A stretch of DNA of 64,000 nt from SZUA-35 sp037969565 (GTDB lineage: Bacteria; Actinomycetota; Acidimicrobiia; Acidimicrobiales; SZUA-35): assembly GCA_037969565.1 (NCBI GenBank), contig JBBKXQ010000020.1, positions 1 through 64,000 on the forward strand. The letters are read 5' to 3'. The notes below the pieces were generated by a model. It was not told the DNA's origin, ran no database searches, and worked only from the letters and a program-made list of their open reading frames with translations. Position 1 is the first letter of the stretch. Each line of letters starts with the position of its first letter. The position numbers and the translations under genes are program-made. Positions 9,358 through 18,858 of this stretch are shown in pieces.

Positions 9358-9701
9358 CTAGCTGCCGTTCCTCACCCGTCGGGATCAAGACGCTGCTTCG
9401 AACCCCAACTCGGAGCGGTTCACAGCTGCATCGCCGATGGTTTCCACATCGTTTCCACCAAGGTGTATCAGCGATGGTCCGCTCTCGAACCGAGCAACTA
9501 TCCCCATGTTGGGGTGTTTTGCCCGAATCGGGCAGCTTTCGCGACTAGGTAGGACAACCCAGCCGTTTGCGAGCCGTTCACCTTCGGTTTAGCCTGCCTA
9601 CCAGGCGATGCCACACCCGTGGCAGTCGAATCGCCAGAAGCACCAGGCATGCGGTGACTTGGGACAGGGGTCGGGCGACCCGTTTGGATTGGCGCGAACA
9701 A
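9358..9701. promoter_or_regulatory. Divergent intergenic region with three short palindromes
   Basis: This 344-bp non-coding gap separates the minus-strand operon from the sugar-phosphate transferase gene and must hold both promoters. It contains CATCG-C-CGATG (about 9429-9439), CCCCA-TGT-TGGGG (9502-9514) and GCCCGA-A-TCGGGC (9521-9533). The last two are only six bases apart. There is also a short direct repeat GTTTCCAC near 9440-9457. These look like operator sites or small RNA hairpins; no known riboswitch was recognised. Confidence 0.4.
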
Positions 9702-10499
9702 ATGAATACGCAAACGACTCTTCTCCAACCAGAGGCGAGCAATCAGTCAGACCCAGCCACATCTGCAGGGCGCGCGATGGCAGCCCTCGACGGCCCGCCG
9801 ACGCGATTCGATGATTCCCCCGCAGCCCCGGAACGGAGCGATGAGCTCCTCCACTTGGCGATGCGGCATCGAAATCATCCACCGGCGATCCTGGTCCGCT
9901 CCTTCGATCTTGCAACGGCGGGAGTGGGGCTCGTGGTCCTCGCGCCACTCATGGCCGTGATCAGTCTCGTCGTCGTTGCGATCGATGGGCGCCCCTTCTT
10001 CTTTCGTCAGCGCCGAATCGGGCGATTCGGTGAGCCCTTCGACGTGTTGAAGATCCGCACCATGAAGGTCGACGCCGATCGCCTCATGGAGGAACTGCTC
10101 GAAGCAGACGTCGAACTGGCCGCTGAGTTCACCCGCCACCGCAAGTTGCGGGGCGATCCACGATTGACCAAGACCGGATCGTTCCTCCGCCGCTCGAGAC
10201 TCGACGAACTCCCCCAGCTCGTCAGCGTGCTCAAGGGCGACATGAGTGTCGTTGGTCCCCGGCCCGTCGTTCCTTCCGAAATCAGGCGGTACGGAGGGTT
10301 CGCGTCCGTGGCATTCTCCGTGCGCCCCGGAGTGACCGGCCGTTGGCAGGTCTTGAGCAGCAACGCCGAAGACTACGAAGAGCGGGTTCTGCACGACGTC
10401 AAATTCGGTACACATCACACGTTCGGCGATGTCCTCGGCCTGGCGCTTCGGACGCCGGTTGTCATGATGAGATCGCTCCGCAAGCAGGAATTCGTGTGA
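9702..10499 (+). CDS. Undecaprenyl-phosphate sugar-phosphate transferase (WbaP/ExoY type)
   Basis: 265 residues from the ATG at 9702. The membrane segment is near residues 75-97 (LATAGVGLVVLAPLMAVISL). It is followed by the family core: FFFRQRRIGRFGEPFDVLKI, then RSRLDELPQLVSVLKGDMSV and VGPRPVVPSEI. This is the single-helix short form that attaches the first sugar-1-phosphate to undecaprenyl phosphate and starts repeat-unit synthesis. The first 65 residues are polar and probably disordered. Its stop overlaps the GTG start of the next gene (GTGA at 10496), coupling initiation to the fusion protein downstream. Confidence 0.92.
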   Translation: MNTQTTLLQPEASNQSDPATSAGRAMAALDGPPTRFDDSPAAPERSDELLHLAMRHRNHPPAILVRSFDLATAGVGLVVLAPLMAVISLVVVAIDGRPFFFRQRRIGRFGEPFDVLKIRTMKVDADRLMEELLEADVELAAEFTRHRKLRGDPRLTKTGSFLRRSRLDELPQLVSVLKGDMSVVGPRPVVPSEIRRYGGFASVAFSVRPGVTGRWQVLSSNAEDYEERVLHDVKFGTHHTFGDVLGLALRTPVVMMRSLRKQEFV

Positions 10500-12691
10500 A
10501 CGGTCGTCGACGCAACGACCAACAGCTCAGCCCCCGGCTCTTCGACTTGGGTTCCTCCACCGATGGTCCACCGATCTTGCTGCACGAATCAGCAGGAGAA
10601 GCCCAGGGTGAGGGATCGGTTCCATACCTACATGCGTTTCGGGCCGTCCTCGCCGACGCTGGCGCGCTCGAATGCCGTTCTCTGGCCGTCGTCAATGCCG
10701 GTCAGCTGGATGGAAGCGGACACGTCGCCGCCGGCCTGGCCATCGCCTCGGCGTCCCTCGGCAAATCGGTGGCTCTCGTGAGCGCTCACATCGAACCCAT
10801 CGTGGCCCTCGCAGCCGAAGAACTCGCGGCCGGACTCCAGGCCGCAATCGCCCTGAAGAAGCCGCTGTCCGAAGTCACCGTTCCGATCCGGACCACCGCC
10901 GGCAACCTGATCTACCTCCCTCCGGGATCCATCCATGCCGACATCGGCCTCCTTCCCTATCGAGACGAGCTGCTCGAAGTCATTCAGGAACTCAACGAGA
11001 CCAACGATCTCGTGATCGTCGAACTCCCTCCGGCACTCGACGACGTCTTCACGGCATCCGTCGCTGCGTCGTTCGATCAGGTGTTGTTGTGCACCGCAGG
11101 CCGTCGGGTCGAGCGTCGAGCGTCGAAAGCCCGAACCCGCTTGTTGGCAAATGGAATTCACAAGCTCGATCGCGTGCATCTGTCGCGGCCGCACGCCCGG
11201 CCGATCTTCGTCGGAGCCGGTAGCGATCGCTTCGACAATCATGAATCACATTCATTCCTGCCCGTCTCCACCGCCCATCACGCGGCTGTATCTCCCCGCC
11301 TCCAAATGAACGCCACCGACATGAACGCCACCGACCCGAAGTCCGCAGCGATGGGGGCTCACGACACGAGCGCCCCCGAGTTCACCGCAGCTCAGCTACA
11401 CGCGGTCGAGATGATTGCCGTCAGCGCACCCACGTTCGAGGCCCCCGAGATCGCAGCGACCCCAGACGTCGACCTCACCGACGATCTGGTGATCGATCTT
11501 CGAGACGACATTCGAGATTCGGTCGATGAGCGAGGCGCAAGCGACCGTGACCGCTCCGTCTCGGTGTCGGTGGTGATTCCGTGCCGAAACGAGGAAGCCT
11601 CGATCGAAGCCTGCCTCGATTCGGTCCAGGCCCAGTCCCACCGGAATCTGGAGATCATCGTCGTCGACGGGATGTCCGACGATCGAACCGTCGAGATCGT
11701 GAAGCTGCGAGCACTCGACGACCCACGAATCAAGATCATCTCCAACCCCAAGCGAATCGTTTCACCCGGCTTGAATCTCGCCCTGGCGGAAGCCAAGGGC
11801 CGGTGGCTGGTGCGCATCGATGCTCATTGTGCCATTCCCGTCGATTACGTCGAGCGAGTCGTCACCCATCTGCAGACCGGCAAATACGGCGGTGTCGGTG
11901 GCTTGAAGCTCGGTGTCGGTCACACCCGGGCGGGCCGAGCGATTGCGGCGGCGATGACCTCGCCCATCGGCGTCGGCAACTCCACCTACCACCATGGCCA
12001 CGAGGTGCAGGAGGTAGAGCACATTCCGTTCGGCGCCTACCCGGTCGACCTGGCTCGGAGCCTCGGCGGCTGGGACGAAACCGTCCTCACCAACCAAGAC
12101 TTCGAGTTCGACCATCGGGTCGGTCTCGCCGGACGCCCGCTGCTCTTCGACCCCGAGGTGGTCATCTTCTGGCAATGCCGGCAATCCCATGGCGCCTTGT
12201 TCCGCCAATATCGGCGCTACGGCAACGGCAAATCGGTCGTCACTCGTCTCCATCCCGATTCAACTCGACCTCGTCACCTCGTTCCGGCCATTTTCGTTGC
12301 CGGGCTCGCGTCGATCGCCCTGCCGACGATCGTGGTTCCTTCGACGATGGTGTCCCTCTTCCTCCGGTCGCGGTTCCTGATTCTCGGCTCCTACCTCGGG
12401 CTTCTCGGCTACGGCGCAAGCAAGGTCGAGCAACCCGAGCCTGACGGTGCCGATTTGTCGCCCGTCGAGCGACTCCTCGTCGTTCCCGCGTTCATGGCGA
12501 TGCACATAGGACAAGGCGTCGGGTTCTGGGCCGGGCTCTTGGAACGCAAGAAGCTCCTCCCCGACCATCACGCACCTTCGGCCCGAACCTCGACGACCGA
12601 GCTCGTACCGAAAATCGATCTGCGCGACCGCCCCCACGGCGAAACAGCCATGGATCAGTCAACGCAAGCAACGGATCAACCCACGCGTTGA
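10496..12691 (+). CDS. Fusion: degenerate BY-kinase/ParA-like domain plus family 2 glycosyltransferase
   Basis: 731 residues from the GTG at 10496, with AGGA upstream. Residues 40-225 follow the CpsD/Wzc tyrosine-kinase layout, but the P-loop is NAGQLDGSGHVAAG (about 67-80) where GEGKS/T is expected. The Walker A' strand ends VALVSA instead of LLVDAD, and Walker B is NDLVIVELPPALDD. The catalytic lysine and Asp are therefore missing. A low-complexity linker (230-355) holds a 15-bp tandem repeat. A GT2 domain starts near 356 (SVSVVIPCRNEEASIEACLD, then VDGMSDDRTVEIV and RIDAHC), followed by about three C-terminal helices. The GT2 part resembles succinoglycan ExoA-type enzymes. I know no common protein with this fusion. 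Confidence 0.8.
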   Translation: MNGRRRNDQQLSPRLFDLGSSTDGPPILLHESAGEAQGEGSVPYLHAFRAVLADAGALECRSLAVVNAGQLDGSGHVAAGLAIASASLGKSVALVSAHIEPIVALAAEELAAGLQAAIALKKPLSEVTVPIRTTAGNLIYLPPGSIHADIGLLPYRDELLEVIQELNETNDLVIVELPPALDDVFTASVAASFDQVLLCTAGRRVERRASKARTRLLANGIHKLDRVHLSRPHARPIFVGAGSDRFDNHESHSFLPVSTAHHAAVSPRLQMNATDMNATDPKSAAMGAHDTSAPEFTAAQLHAVEMIAVSAPTFEAPEIAATPDVDLTDDLVIDLRDDIRDSVDERGASDRDRSVSVSVVIPCRNEEASIEACLDSVQAQSHRNLEIIVVDGMSDDRTVEIVKLRALDDPRIKIISNPKRIVSPGLNLALAEAKGRWLVRIDAHCAIPVDYVERVVTHLQTGKYGGVGGLKLGVGHTRAGRAIAAAMTSPIGVGNSTYHHGHEVQEVEHIPFGAYPVDLARSLGGWDETVLTNQDFEFDHRVGLAGRPLLFDPEVVIFWQCRQSHGALFRQYRRYGNGKSVVTRLHPDSTRPRHLVPAIFVAGLASIALPTIVVPSTMVSLFLRSRFLILGSYLGLLGYGASKVEQPEPDGADLSPVERLLVVPAFMAMHIGQGVGFWAGLLERKKLLPDHHAPSARTSTTELVPKIDLRDRPHGETAMDQSTQATDQPTR
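11306..11335. repeat. Perfect 15-bp tandem duplication inside the fusion gene
   Basis: Two identical copies of a 15-base unit encode MNATD twice, in frame, in the linker between the kinase-like and glycosyltransferase domains. Confidence 0.9.
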
Positions 12692-12700
12692 CCGAAGCCG

Positions 12701-13681
12701 TCAGCGGATGGAATTGAGTTTTTCCAGCGAGTGATTGGCTTCGATCATCCGGACCGTTCCTGATCGGCTTCGCATCACGAGCGACTGGGTGAAGACACGG
12801 TTTCGTCGGTAGGTGACACCTCGCAGAAGATCACCGGTGCTGATTCCGGTGGCGGCGAAGAAACAATCGTCGGAACGCACGAGATCATCGAGCGTGAGGA
12901 TCCGGTCGAAGTCATAGCCCAGAGCCTCGGCTGCGGCCCGCTCGTCGTCGTCGCGGGCGTAGAGGCGGCCTTGGAGGTCGCCACCCATCGACTTCATGGC
13001 GCAGGCGGTGATCACCCCCTCTGGAGTTCCACCGATGCCGAACAGAATGTCGACGCCGCTGTCGGGCCAAGCCGTGGCGATGGCCCCGGCCACGTCTCCG
13101 TCTCGGATCAATCGGATCCGGGCCCCGGTGCCGCGAATCTGATCGATGAGTTCGTCATGGCGGGGACGGTCGAGCACCACGGCGGTGAGATCACGAACCG
13201 ACACCCCTTTCGCCTTGGCCAAAGCGGTGAGGTTGCGATCCACGGGAAGGCGAATATCGACGATGCCGGCCCCCTCGGGGCCAACGGCGATCTTGTCCAT
13301 GTAGACGACCGGACCAGGGTTGTACATCGAACCTCGCTCAGCCACGGCGATGACCGCAATCGCGCCACCCTGACCGTTGGCTGTGAGTGTGGTTCCATCA
13401 ACCGGGTCGACGGCGATGTCGGTGAGCGGCGGTTGGCCGTTACCGATCTTCTCGCCGTTGTACAGCATGGGCGCTTCGTATTTCTCGCCCGCGCCGATGA
13501 CAACGATCCCGTCCATCTCGACGCCGTCGAGCACGCTTCGCATACCGTCGACCGCGGCCTGATCGGCGCCGATCTTGTCGCCTCGGCCGAGCCAGCGGGC
13601 CGCAGCGAGCGCCGCCGCCTCCGTGGTTCGAACCAGCTCGAGAGCGAGGTTGCGGTCGGGACGAATGCGTTCAACGTTCAT
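12701..13681 (-). CDS. glpX: Class II fructose-1,6-bisphosphatase
   Basis: 326 residues, the normal length for GlpX. It shows the metal/phosphate site DPVDGTTLTANGQGGAIAV (about 93-111), the GAGEKYEAPMLYNGE segment and DILFGIGGTPEGVITACAMK. The enzyme hydrolyses fructose-1,6-bisphosphate to fructose-6-phosphate in gluconeogenesis, and class II is the usual form in Actinobacteria. It lies downstream of atpC on the same strand with a 64-bp gap. The PTS operon at 38-48 kb would feed bisphosphorylated ketose into the same pool, but no regulatory link is visible. Confidence 0.95.
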   Translation of the reverse strand: MNVERIRPDRNLALELVRTTEAAALAAARWLGRGDKIGADQAAVDGMRSVLDGVEMDGIVVIGAGEKYEAPMLYNGEKIGNGQPPLTDIAVDPVDGTTLTANGQGGAIAVIAVAERGSMYNPGPVVYMDKIAVGPEGAGIVDIRLPVDRNLTALAKAKGVSVRDLTAVVLDRPRHDELIDQIRGTGARIRLIRDGDVAGAIATAWPDSGVDILFGIGGTPEGVITACAMKSMGGDLQGRLYARDDDERAAAEALGYDFDRILTLDDLVRSDDCFFAATGISTGDLLRGVTYRRNRVFTQSLVMRSRSGTVRMIEANHSLEKLNSIR

Positions 13682-13745
13682 GGTGCCATTCGGGGTGGAG
13701 TCGTGAAAGCGATATCACCGGCGACGCCGCAGGGGCGAACGCTGA

Positions 13746-14144
13746 TCAGCTTCGTTCTTGAATCAGGCGTAGCTGGAGCTCGGCCCAACGCTGGTCCTCG
13801 AGAGCGTAGTGGTCGTGCTCGTTGTTCTTGAGTTCTTCTTGGGCCCGGACGAGATCTGCCTGTGCGGCTACGGAATCGAGTTCGTCCGTAGAGATCGCTT
13901 CGTCACTCAGCACCGTGACCTTGGTGCCCGTGACGGAAACAAACCCGCTTCGCACGGCAAACGATTGCACGTTGCCGCCTCCTTCGGTGACCCGCACCTC
14001 GGATACCTGCAGACTTCCGATGAACGGCTCGTGGCCGGCCAGAAAGGCGATTTCGCCGCCGCCGCGGGTACGGGCAATGACCTGTGTGCCTTCACCCGAG
14101 TAGAGAGATGCCTCGGGAGAGACGAACTCGACGGCGAATGCCAT
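13746..14144 (-). CDS. atpC: ATP synthase F1 epsilon subunit
   Basis: 132 residues. The N-terminal beta-sandwich is recognisable (FAVEFVSPEASLYSGEG, then ARTRGGGEIAFLAGHEPFIG), and the C-terminal part is a helical arm. It is part of the F1 central stalk and restrains ATP hydrolysis. The ATG overlaps the atpD stop (TGATG at 14146-14142), the classic DC junction of atp operons. Last gene of the atp block before glpX. Confidence 0.95.
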   Translation of the reverse strand: MAFAVEFVSPEASLYSGEGTQVIARTRGGGEIAFLAGHEPFIGSLQVSEVRVTEGGGNVQSFAVRSGFVSVTGTKVTVLSDEAISTDELDSVAAQADLVRAQEELKNNEHDHYALEDQRWAELQLRLIQERS

Positions 14145-15601
14145 CAGTTCACCGACTTCCGGAGCTGCTCCGCCTTCTCACGAGCCGAATCGGCACCACC
14201 GACGTTGAGGAAGGCCTGCTCGGGAAGATCGTCGAGGTCGCCATTGATGAGCGCTTCGAAACTGTCGACCGTTTCCTCCACCGGGGTGAAGTTTCCGTCG
14301 AGACCGGTGAAGACCTTGGCCACGAACATCGGCTGCGACAGGAAGCGCTGCAATTTACGAGCACGGTTGACCGTGATGCGGTCTTCTTCGGAGAGTTCGT
14401 CGAGGCCCAGAATGGCGATGATGTCCTGGAGTTCCTTGTACCGCTGCAGGACTTCCTGCACCCGCCGGGCCACGTTGTAGTGGCGGTCGCCAACGACCTC
14501 GGGGGCGAGAATGGTGGAGGTGGACGAGAGAGGGTCGACGGCGGGGTAGATGCCTAGCGCCGCGATGTCACGACTGAGTTCGGTTGTTGCGTCCAAGTGG
14601 GTGAACGTGGTGAACGGGGCCGGGTCGGTGTAATCGTCGGCGGGCACATACACGGCCTGCAGCGACGTGATCGATCGACCGCCGGTGGAGGTGATCCGCT
14701 CTTGCAATTCGCCCATCTCGTCGGCCAGCGTCGGCTGGTAACCCACGGCCGAAGGCATGCGACCGAGCAGGGTCGAGACCTCGGATCCGGCCTGAACGAA
14801 GCGGAAGATGTTGTCGACGAACAGCAGCACGTCTTGGCCTTGCACATCCCGGAAATACTCGGCCATGGTGAGCGCCGACAGGGCAACACGGAGACGCACT
14901 CCGGGCGGCTCGTCCATCTGACCGAACGTGAGTGCTGCCTTGGAGAGAACCGACGTCTTGCCGTCTCCCATCATGGTCTCGCCCATCTCGATGAAGAGAT
15001 CGGTTCCTTCCCGGGTGCGCTCACCGACGCCGGCGAACACCGAAACACCGCCGTGGTTGGAGGCCACACGGGTGATCATTTCGGTGATGAGCACGGTCTT
15101 TCCCACACCCGCTCCACCGAACAGACCGATCTTTCCACCCTGCATGTAGGGGGTGAGCAAGTCGATGACCTTGATTCCCGTTTCGAGCACGAGCTTCTTC
15201 GGCTCGAGCGTGTCGAAGGCGGGAGGGGGACGGTGAATTTCCCAGCGCTCGGTGATGTTCACTTCGTCGAGTCCGACATCGAGCGGCTCGCCGATGACAT
15301 TCCAGATGTGACCGAGCGTGACGTCGCCCACGGGCACCTGGATGCCGTGGCCGAGGTTCTCCACCGGCTGGCCCCGCTTGAGCCCGTCAGTGGGCTTCAT
15401 GGCGATCGCTCGAACCCGGCCGTTGCCCAACTGCTGCGCGATCTCGGCCAAGACCGGGGTGACCTCGTCGCCGACCTCCACGTAGAACCGAACGGCGCCG
15501 TTGATCTCGGGCAGCGAATCGGGTGGGAACTCGATATCGACGACAGGGCCGGCGATACCGACGATCCGTCCGGACTTGCGCTGCGTTTCGGTTGCAGTCA
15601 T
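14144..15601 (-). CDS. atpD: ATP synthase F1 beta subunit
   Basis: 485 residues if started at the ATG at 15601, which sits 7 bp from an AGGAG; an ATG six bases upstream is too close to that site. The catalytic P-loop GGAGVGKTVLITEMI, the Walker B strand DVLLFVDNIFR and the DELSEED-type motif (LGLDELSEEDR) are all intact. It is the catalytic subunit of F1. It lies 105 bp downstream of atpG. Confidence 0.98.
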   Translation of the reverse strand: MTATETQRKSGRIVGIAGPVVDIEFPPDSLPEINGAVRFYVEVGDEVTPVLAEIAQQLGNGRVRAIAMKPTDGLKRGQPVENLGHGIQVPVGDVTLGHIWNVIGEPLDVGLDEVNITERWEIHRPPPAFDTLEPKKLVLETGIKVIDLLTPYMQGGKIGLFGGAGVGKTVLITEMITRVASNHGGVSVFAGVGERTREGTDLFIEMGETMMGDGKTSVLSKAALTFGQMDEPPGVRLRVALSALTMAEYFRDVQGQDVLLFVDNIFRFVQAGSEVSTLLGRMPSAVGYQPTLADEMGELQERITSTGGRSITSLQAVYVPADDYTDPAPFTTFTHLDATTELSRDIAALGIYPAVDPLSSTSTILAPEVVGDRHYNVARRVQEVLQRYKELQDIIAILGLDELSEEDRITVNRARKLQRFLSQPMFVAKVFTGLDGNFTPVEETVDSFEALINGDLDDLPEQAFLNVGGADSAREKAEQLRKSVN

Positions 15602-15706
15602 CTGCATGCTCCTGCGGTGGTGCTCGGCTCGAACGATGAGAGCCGGGTGGAAAGAGAGTGGATTCGGAAGGTGGAGATCACGAGAAAGGCGAGGTTTGCG
15701 ATCGAG

Positions 15707-16648
15707 CTATTCGGCGGCGGCGAAGTCGAACGCCGCCTTCTTCTTGTCTGAGCTGTTACCAGCGGCCAACGATTCGGCACCACCCACGATTTCCATGATC
15801 TCGGTGGTGATCGACTCTTGGCGAGCTCGGTTCATGATGCGAGAGAGCTTGATGATCAACTCTTCCGCATTCTCGGTGGCGGCCTTCATGGCTCGCTGGC
15901 GGTTGGCGTGTTCGGAGGCTGCCGCATCGAGCAAGGCGGCGAAGAGGCGGGCCTCGACATAACGAGGCAAGAGGTCTTCGAGCACACCTTCTGGTGAGGG
16001 TTCGAAGCTGTAACCTGCGAGCGCTTTCGCGTCGCCAGCCGTTTGGGCGATGCTTTGCGTCGATTCCAGCGGAAGGAAGCGCCGAACCACGGCATTCTGG
16101 GTTCCCATGCTGACGAACTCGGTGTAGATCAGATCGACCTGGTCGACCTCGGCCGAGTCGAACAAATCGGTGACGGCTCGGGCGATCTTGCGAGCAATTT
16201 CGTAGGTCGGGTTATCGGTGAAACCTTCGAAGTCGGCGTCGACGTGGAACCCTCTGAATTCGAAATACTCACGGACCTTCTTGCCGACGGCGATCAACCG
16301 GTAGGTGCCACCCTCGGCCCGGACGGCTTGGATCTCACGCTCGGCAGCGCGGATCACTTGGGTGTTGTAGGCCCCAGCAAGACCGCGATCGCCGGCACAG
16401 ACGACGAAGGCGACCGTTTCGACCTTCTCGGCCTGGCGGAGCAGCGGATGATCCACTTCGGCCCCCGCGGCGGCCAGATTCTCGATGACGCCGGTGAGCT
16501 GCTCGCTGTAGGGCCGGGCCGAGCGAGCGCGCTGTTGGGCGCGGGCAACCCGGGTTGCGGCGATCAACTCCATGGCGCGAGTGATCTTCTTGGTGTTCTT
16601 CACACTGCCGATTCGGCGGCGAAGGACGCGTTCAGCTCCACCCGGCAT
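15707..16648 (-). CDS. atpG: ATP synthase F1 gamma subunit
   Basis: 313 residues. The N-terminal coiled coil (RRRIGSVKNTKKITRAMELI) and the C-terminal helix (IIKLSRIMNRARQESITTEI) are the two ends of the rotor shaft. The length is slightly above the 285-300 usual for the family, with extra residues at the very C-terminus (SSDKKKAAFDFAAAE). It starts 3 bp after the atpA stop. Confidence 0.97.
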   Translation of the reverse strand: MPGGAERVLRRRIGSVKNTKKITRAMELIAATRVARAQQRARSARPYSEQLTGVIENLAAAGAEVDHPLLRQAEKVETVAFVVCAGDRGLAGAYNTQVIRAAEREIQAVRAEGGTYRLIAVGKKVREYFEFRGFHVDADFEGFTDNPTYEIARKIARAVTDLFDSAEVDQVDLIYTEFVSMGTQNAVVRRFLPLESTQSIAQTAGDAKALAGYSFEPSPEGVLEDLLPRYVEARLFAALLDAAASEHANRQRAMKAATENAEELIIKLSRIMNRARQESITTEIMEIVGGAESLAAGNSSDKKKAAFDFAAAE

Positions 16649-16651
16649 CGA

Positions 16652-18271
16652 TCAGACCTCGCCCCGGTGGATGTCTTCTTCGGGCAGCGTGTTCGACGCG
16701 TCGACCAGCCGGGATTCGGCGGCCTTTTGAGCCTTGATCTCCGGCTCGCTTGCGAGGTGTTCGCTGCCGGTGAACTGATCGGTGAACGCCCCGATGGCCG
16801 CCTCGAGCGCCTCTTCGTCTTGCACCTTGCCGGTGTCGACGATGTGGCGGAGCTGATCGCTGTTGCGCGAGCGGAACCAGTCGAGCAGTTCTTTTTCGTA
16901 GCGGCTCACGTCGGCAACGTCGACTCCGTCGAGATAACCACGGGTTCCGGCGTAGAGCACGACTACCTGCTCCTCCACCGGCACCGGCACATTGATGCCC
17001 TGCTTCAGGAGTTCGGAGAGGCGGTAGCCGCGATCGAGCTGGGCCTGAGAAACCGCATCGAGGTCTGAGCCGAATGCTGCGAAGGCTGCGAGTTCACGGA
17101 ACTGCTGGAGATCGGACTTGAGCGTGCCGACCGCAGCCTTCATGGCCTTGATCTGTGCAGCCGAACCAACCCGGCTGACCGAGATACCGACATCGACGGC
17201 GGGGCGGGTGCCCGACTTGAAGAGATCGTCCTGGAGGTAGATCTGGCCGTCGGTGATCGAGATCACGTTGGTCGGGATGTAGGCCGAGACGTCGCCGGCT
17301 TTGGTTTCGATGATGGGGAGGGCCGTGAGCGATCCGGCGCCGTTCGCATCGGAGAGCTTGGCCGCTCGCTCGAGGAGACGGCTGTGGAGATAGAAGACGT
17401 CTCCCGGGTAGGCCTCACGTCCTGGCGGACGACGGAGGAGCAGTGACACTTGACGATAGGCCTCAGCCTGTTTCGAGAGATCGTCGTAGACGGCGAGGGC
17501 GTGCTCACCGTTCTCCATCCAGTGCTGGCCCATCGCACAACCGGCGTAGGGGGCGAGAAACTTGTAGGGGGCCGGGTCGGACGCCGGAGCGACCACAACC
17601 ACGGTGTAGGCCATGGCTCCGTGCTCTTCGAGGAGTGCCACCGTTTGTGCGACGGTGGACGCCTTCTGTCCGATGGCGACATAGATGCACTTCACGCCCA
17701 GGCCCTTTTGAGCGAGGATCGTGTCGATCGCAATCGTGGTCTTGCCGGTTTTACGGTCACCGATGATCAGCTCACGCTGGCCACGGCCGATCGGGATCAG
17801 CGAATCGACCGCCTTGATGCCGGTCTGCATTGGCTCATGAACGGGCTTGCGGCCGAGGATGCCGGGGGCCTGGATCTCCATCCGTCGGGTCTGGACGTTG
17901 GTGAGCGGTCCCTTCCCATCGATGGGCTCGCCGAGCATGTTGACCACCCGACCGAGGACGCCGTCACCGACGGGCACCGAGAGGATTTCGCCCGTGGACT
18001 CCACGGCCTGTCCTTCTTCGATGGAGTCGACGTCGCCGAGGACCACGGCCCCGATGCTGTCTTCGTCGAGGTTGAGGGCCAGGCCAATGGTGCCGTCGGC
18101 GAAGCGAAGCATCTCGTTGACGGCGGCGTCGGGCAAGCCGGAAACACGGGCGATGCCGTCTCCGACCGAGATCACTCGGCCGACCGTCTTGCTCGAAACG
18201 TTGGCCTCGAAGCTGTCGAGATTCTTCCGGAGTGCGCCGGTGATTTCTGCGGGATCGAATGAAAGTGCCAT
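16652..18271 (-). CDS. atpA: ATP synthase F1 alpha subunit
   Basis: 539 residues. It has the non-catalytic nucleotide site P-loop GDRKTGKTTIAIDTILAQ and the family signature ending PAVDVGISVSRVGSAAQ. TAGGAG just upstream is a good ribosome binding site for the ATG at 18271. It follows atpH by 8 bp. The C-terminal tail after the conserved core is about 25 residues longer than in E. coli, as is common in Actinobacteria. Confidence 0.98.
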   Translation of the reverse strand: MALSFDPAEITGALRKNLDSFEANVSSKTVGRVISVGDGIARVSGLPDAAVNEMLRFADGTIGLALNLDEDSIGAVVLGDVDSIEEGQAVESTGEILSVPVGDGVLGRVVNMLGEPIDGKGPLTNVQTRRMEIQAPGILGRKPVHEPMQTGIKAVDSLIPIGRGQRELIIGDRKTGKTTIAIDTILAQKGLGVKCIYVAIGQKASTVAQTVALLEEHGAMAYTVVVVAPASDPAPYKFLAPYAGCAMGQHWMENGEHALAVYDDLSKQAEAYRQVSLLLRRPPGREAYPGDVFYLHSRLLERAAKLSDANGAGSLTALPIIETKAGDVSAYIPTNVISITDGQIYLQDDLFKSGTRPAVDVGISVSRVGSAAQIKAMKAAVGTLKSDLQQFRELAAFAAFGSDLDAVSQAQLDRGYRLSELLKQGINVPVPVEEQVVVLYAGTRGYLDGVDVADVSRYEKELLDWFRSRNSDQLRHIVDTGKVQDEEALEAAIGAFTDQFTGSEHLASEPEIKAQKAAESRLVDASNTLPEEDIHRGEV

Positions 18272-18279
18272 GACAGCTC

Positions 18280-18804
18280 CTAGAGGGCTTCGCGCATCTG
18301 GGTGAGACGGGTACGGAGTGATCCGTCGATGACGGTGTCTCCGATGGTGGTGACGGCGCCACCGACCACAGAGGGGTCGATGACGAGTTGGAGCTCGACA
18401 TCGGCTCCGGTTTTTTCTTTGAGGGCAGCGACCAGGCGTGACTGCTGATCGCCCGACAGGGGAACGGCAGATCGGACGGTGGCGACCGACTTGCCCGACA
18501 GTGCTGCTGCCTTCGCCACGAATGCGTTGACGATCTCGGTGAGCTGGCCACCGCGTCCGGCGCTGACGATCATGCCCACGAGTGCCCGGACCGTGTCGGT
18601 GGACTTGTTGGTGAGGACGTCGTCGACGATCTTGCCCCGTACATCGGCCGGTACGAGGTTGTTCGACAAGACCGAACGGAGTTCTTCGTTTTCGGCAACG
18701 GCTCTGGCCACGTCGGCCAGCTGGGCCTTGGTGGTGTCGAGGTCACCTTCCGCGCCGGCCACTGCGAGCAGTGCTTCGGCGTATCCGGCAAGTGCATCTG
18801 CCAT
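18280..18804 (-). CDS. atpH: ATP synthase delta subunit
   Basis: 174 residues, a stand-alone delta subunit, not fused to b as it is in mycobacteria. N-terminal YAEALLAVAGAEGDL and C-terminal VDPSVVGGAVTTIGDTVID are typical. It connects the peripheral stalk to the top of F1. It follows the second b-type gene by 54 bp. Confidence 0.95.
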   Translation of the reverse strand: MADALAGYAEALLAVAGAEGDLDTTKAQLADVARAVAENEELRSVLSNNLVPADVRGKIVDDVLTNKSTDTVRALVGMIVSAGRGGQLTEIVNAFVAKAAALSGKSVATVRSAVPLSGDQQSRLVAALKEKTGADVELQLVIDPSVVGGAVTTIGDTVIDGSLRTRLTQMREAL

Positions 18805-18858
18805 TGGGGGGATCGTCTTTCTTGATTCGAGTAGGAGAAGTACGACTGACGGAGATCG

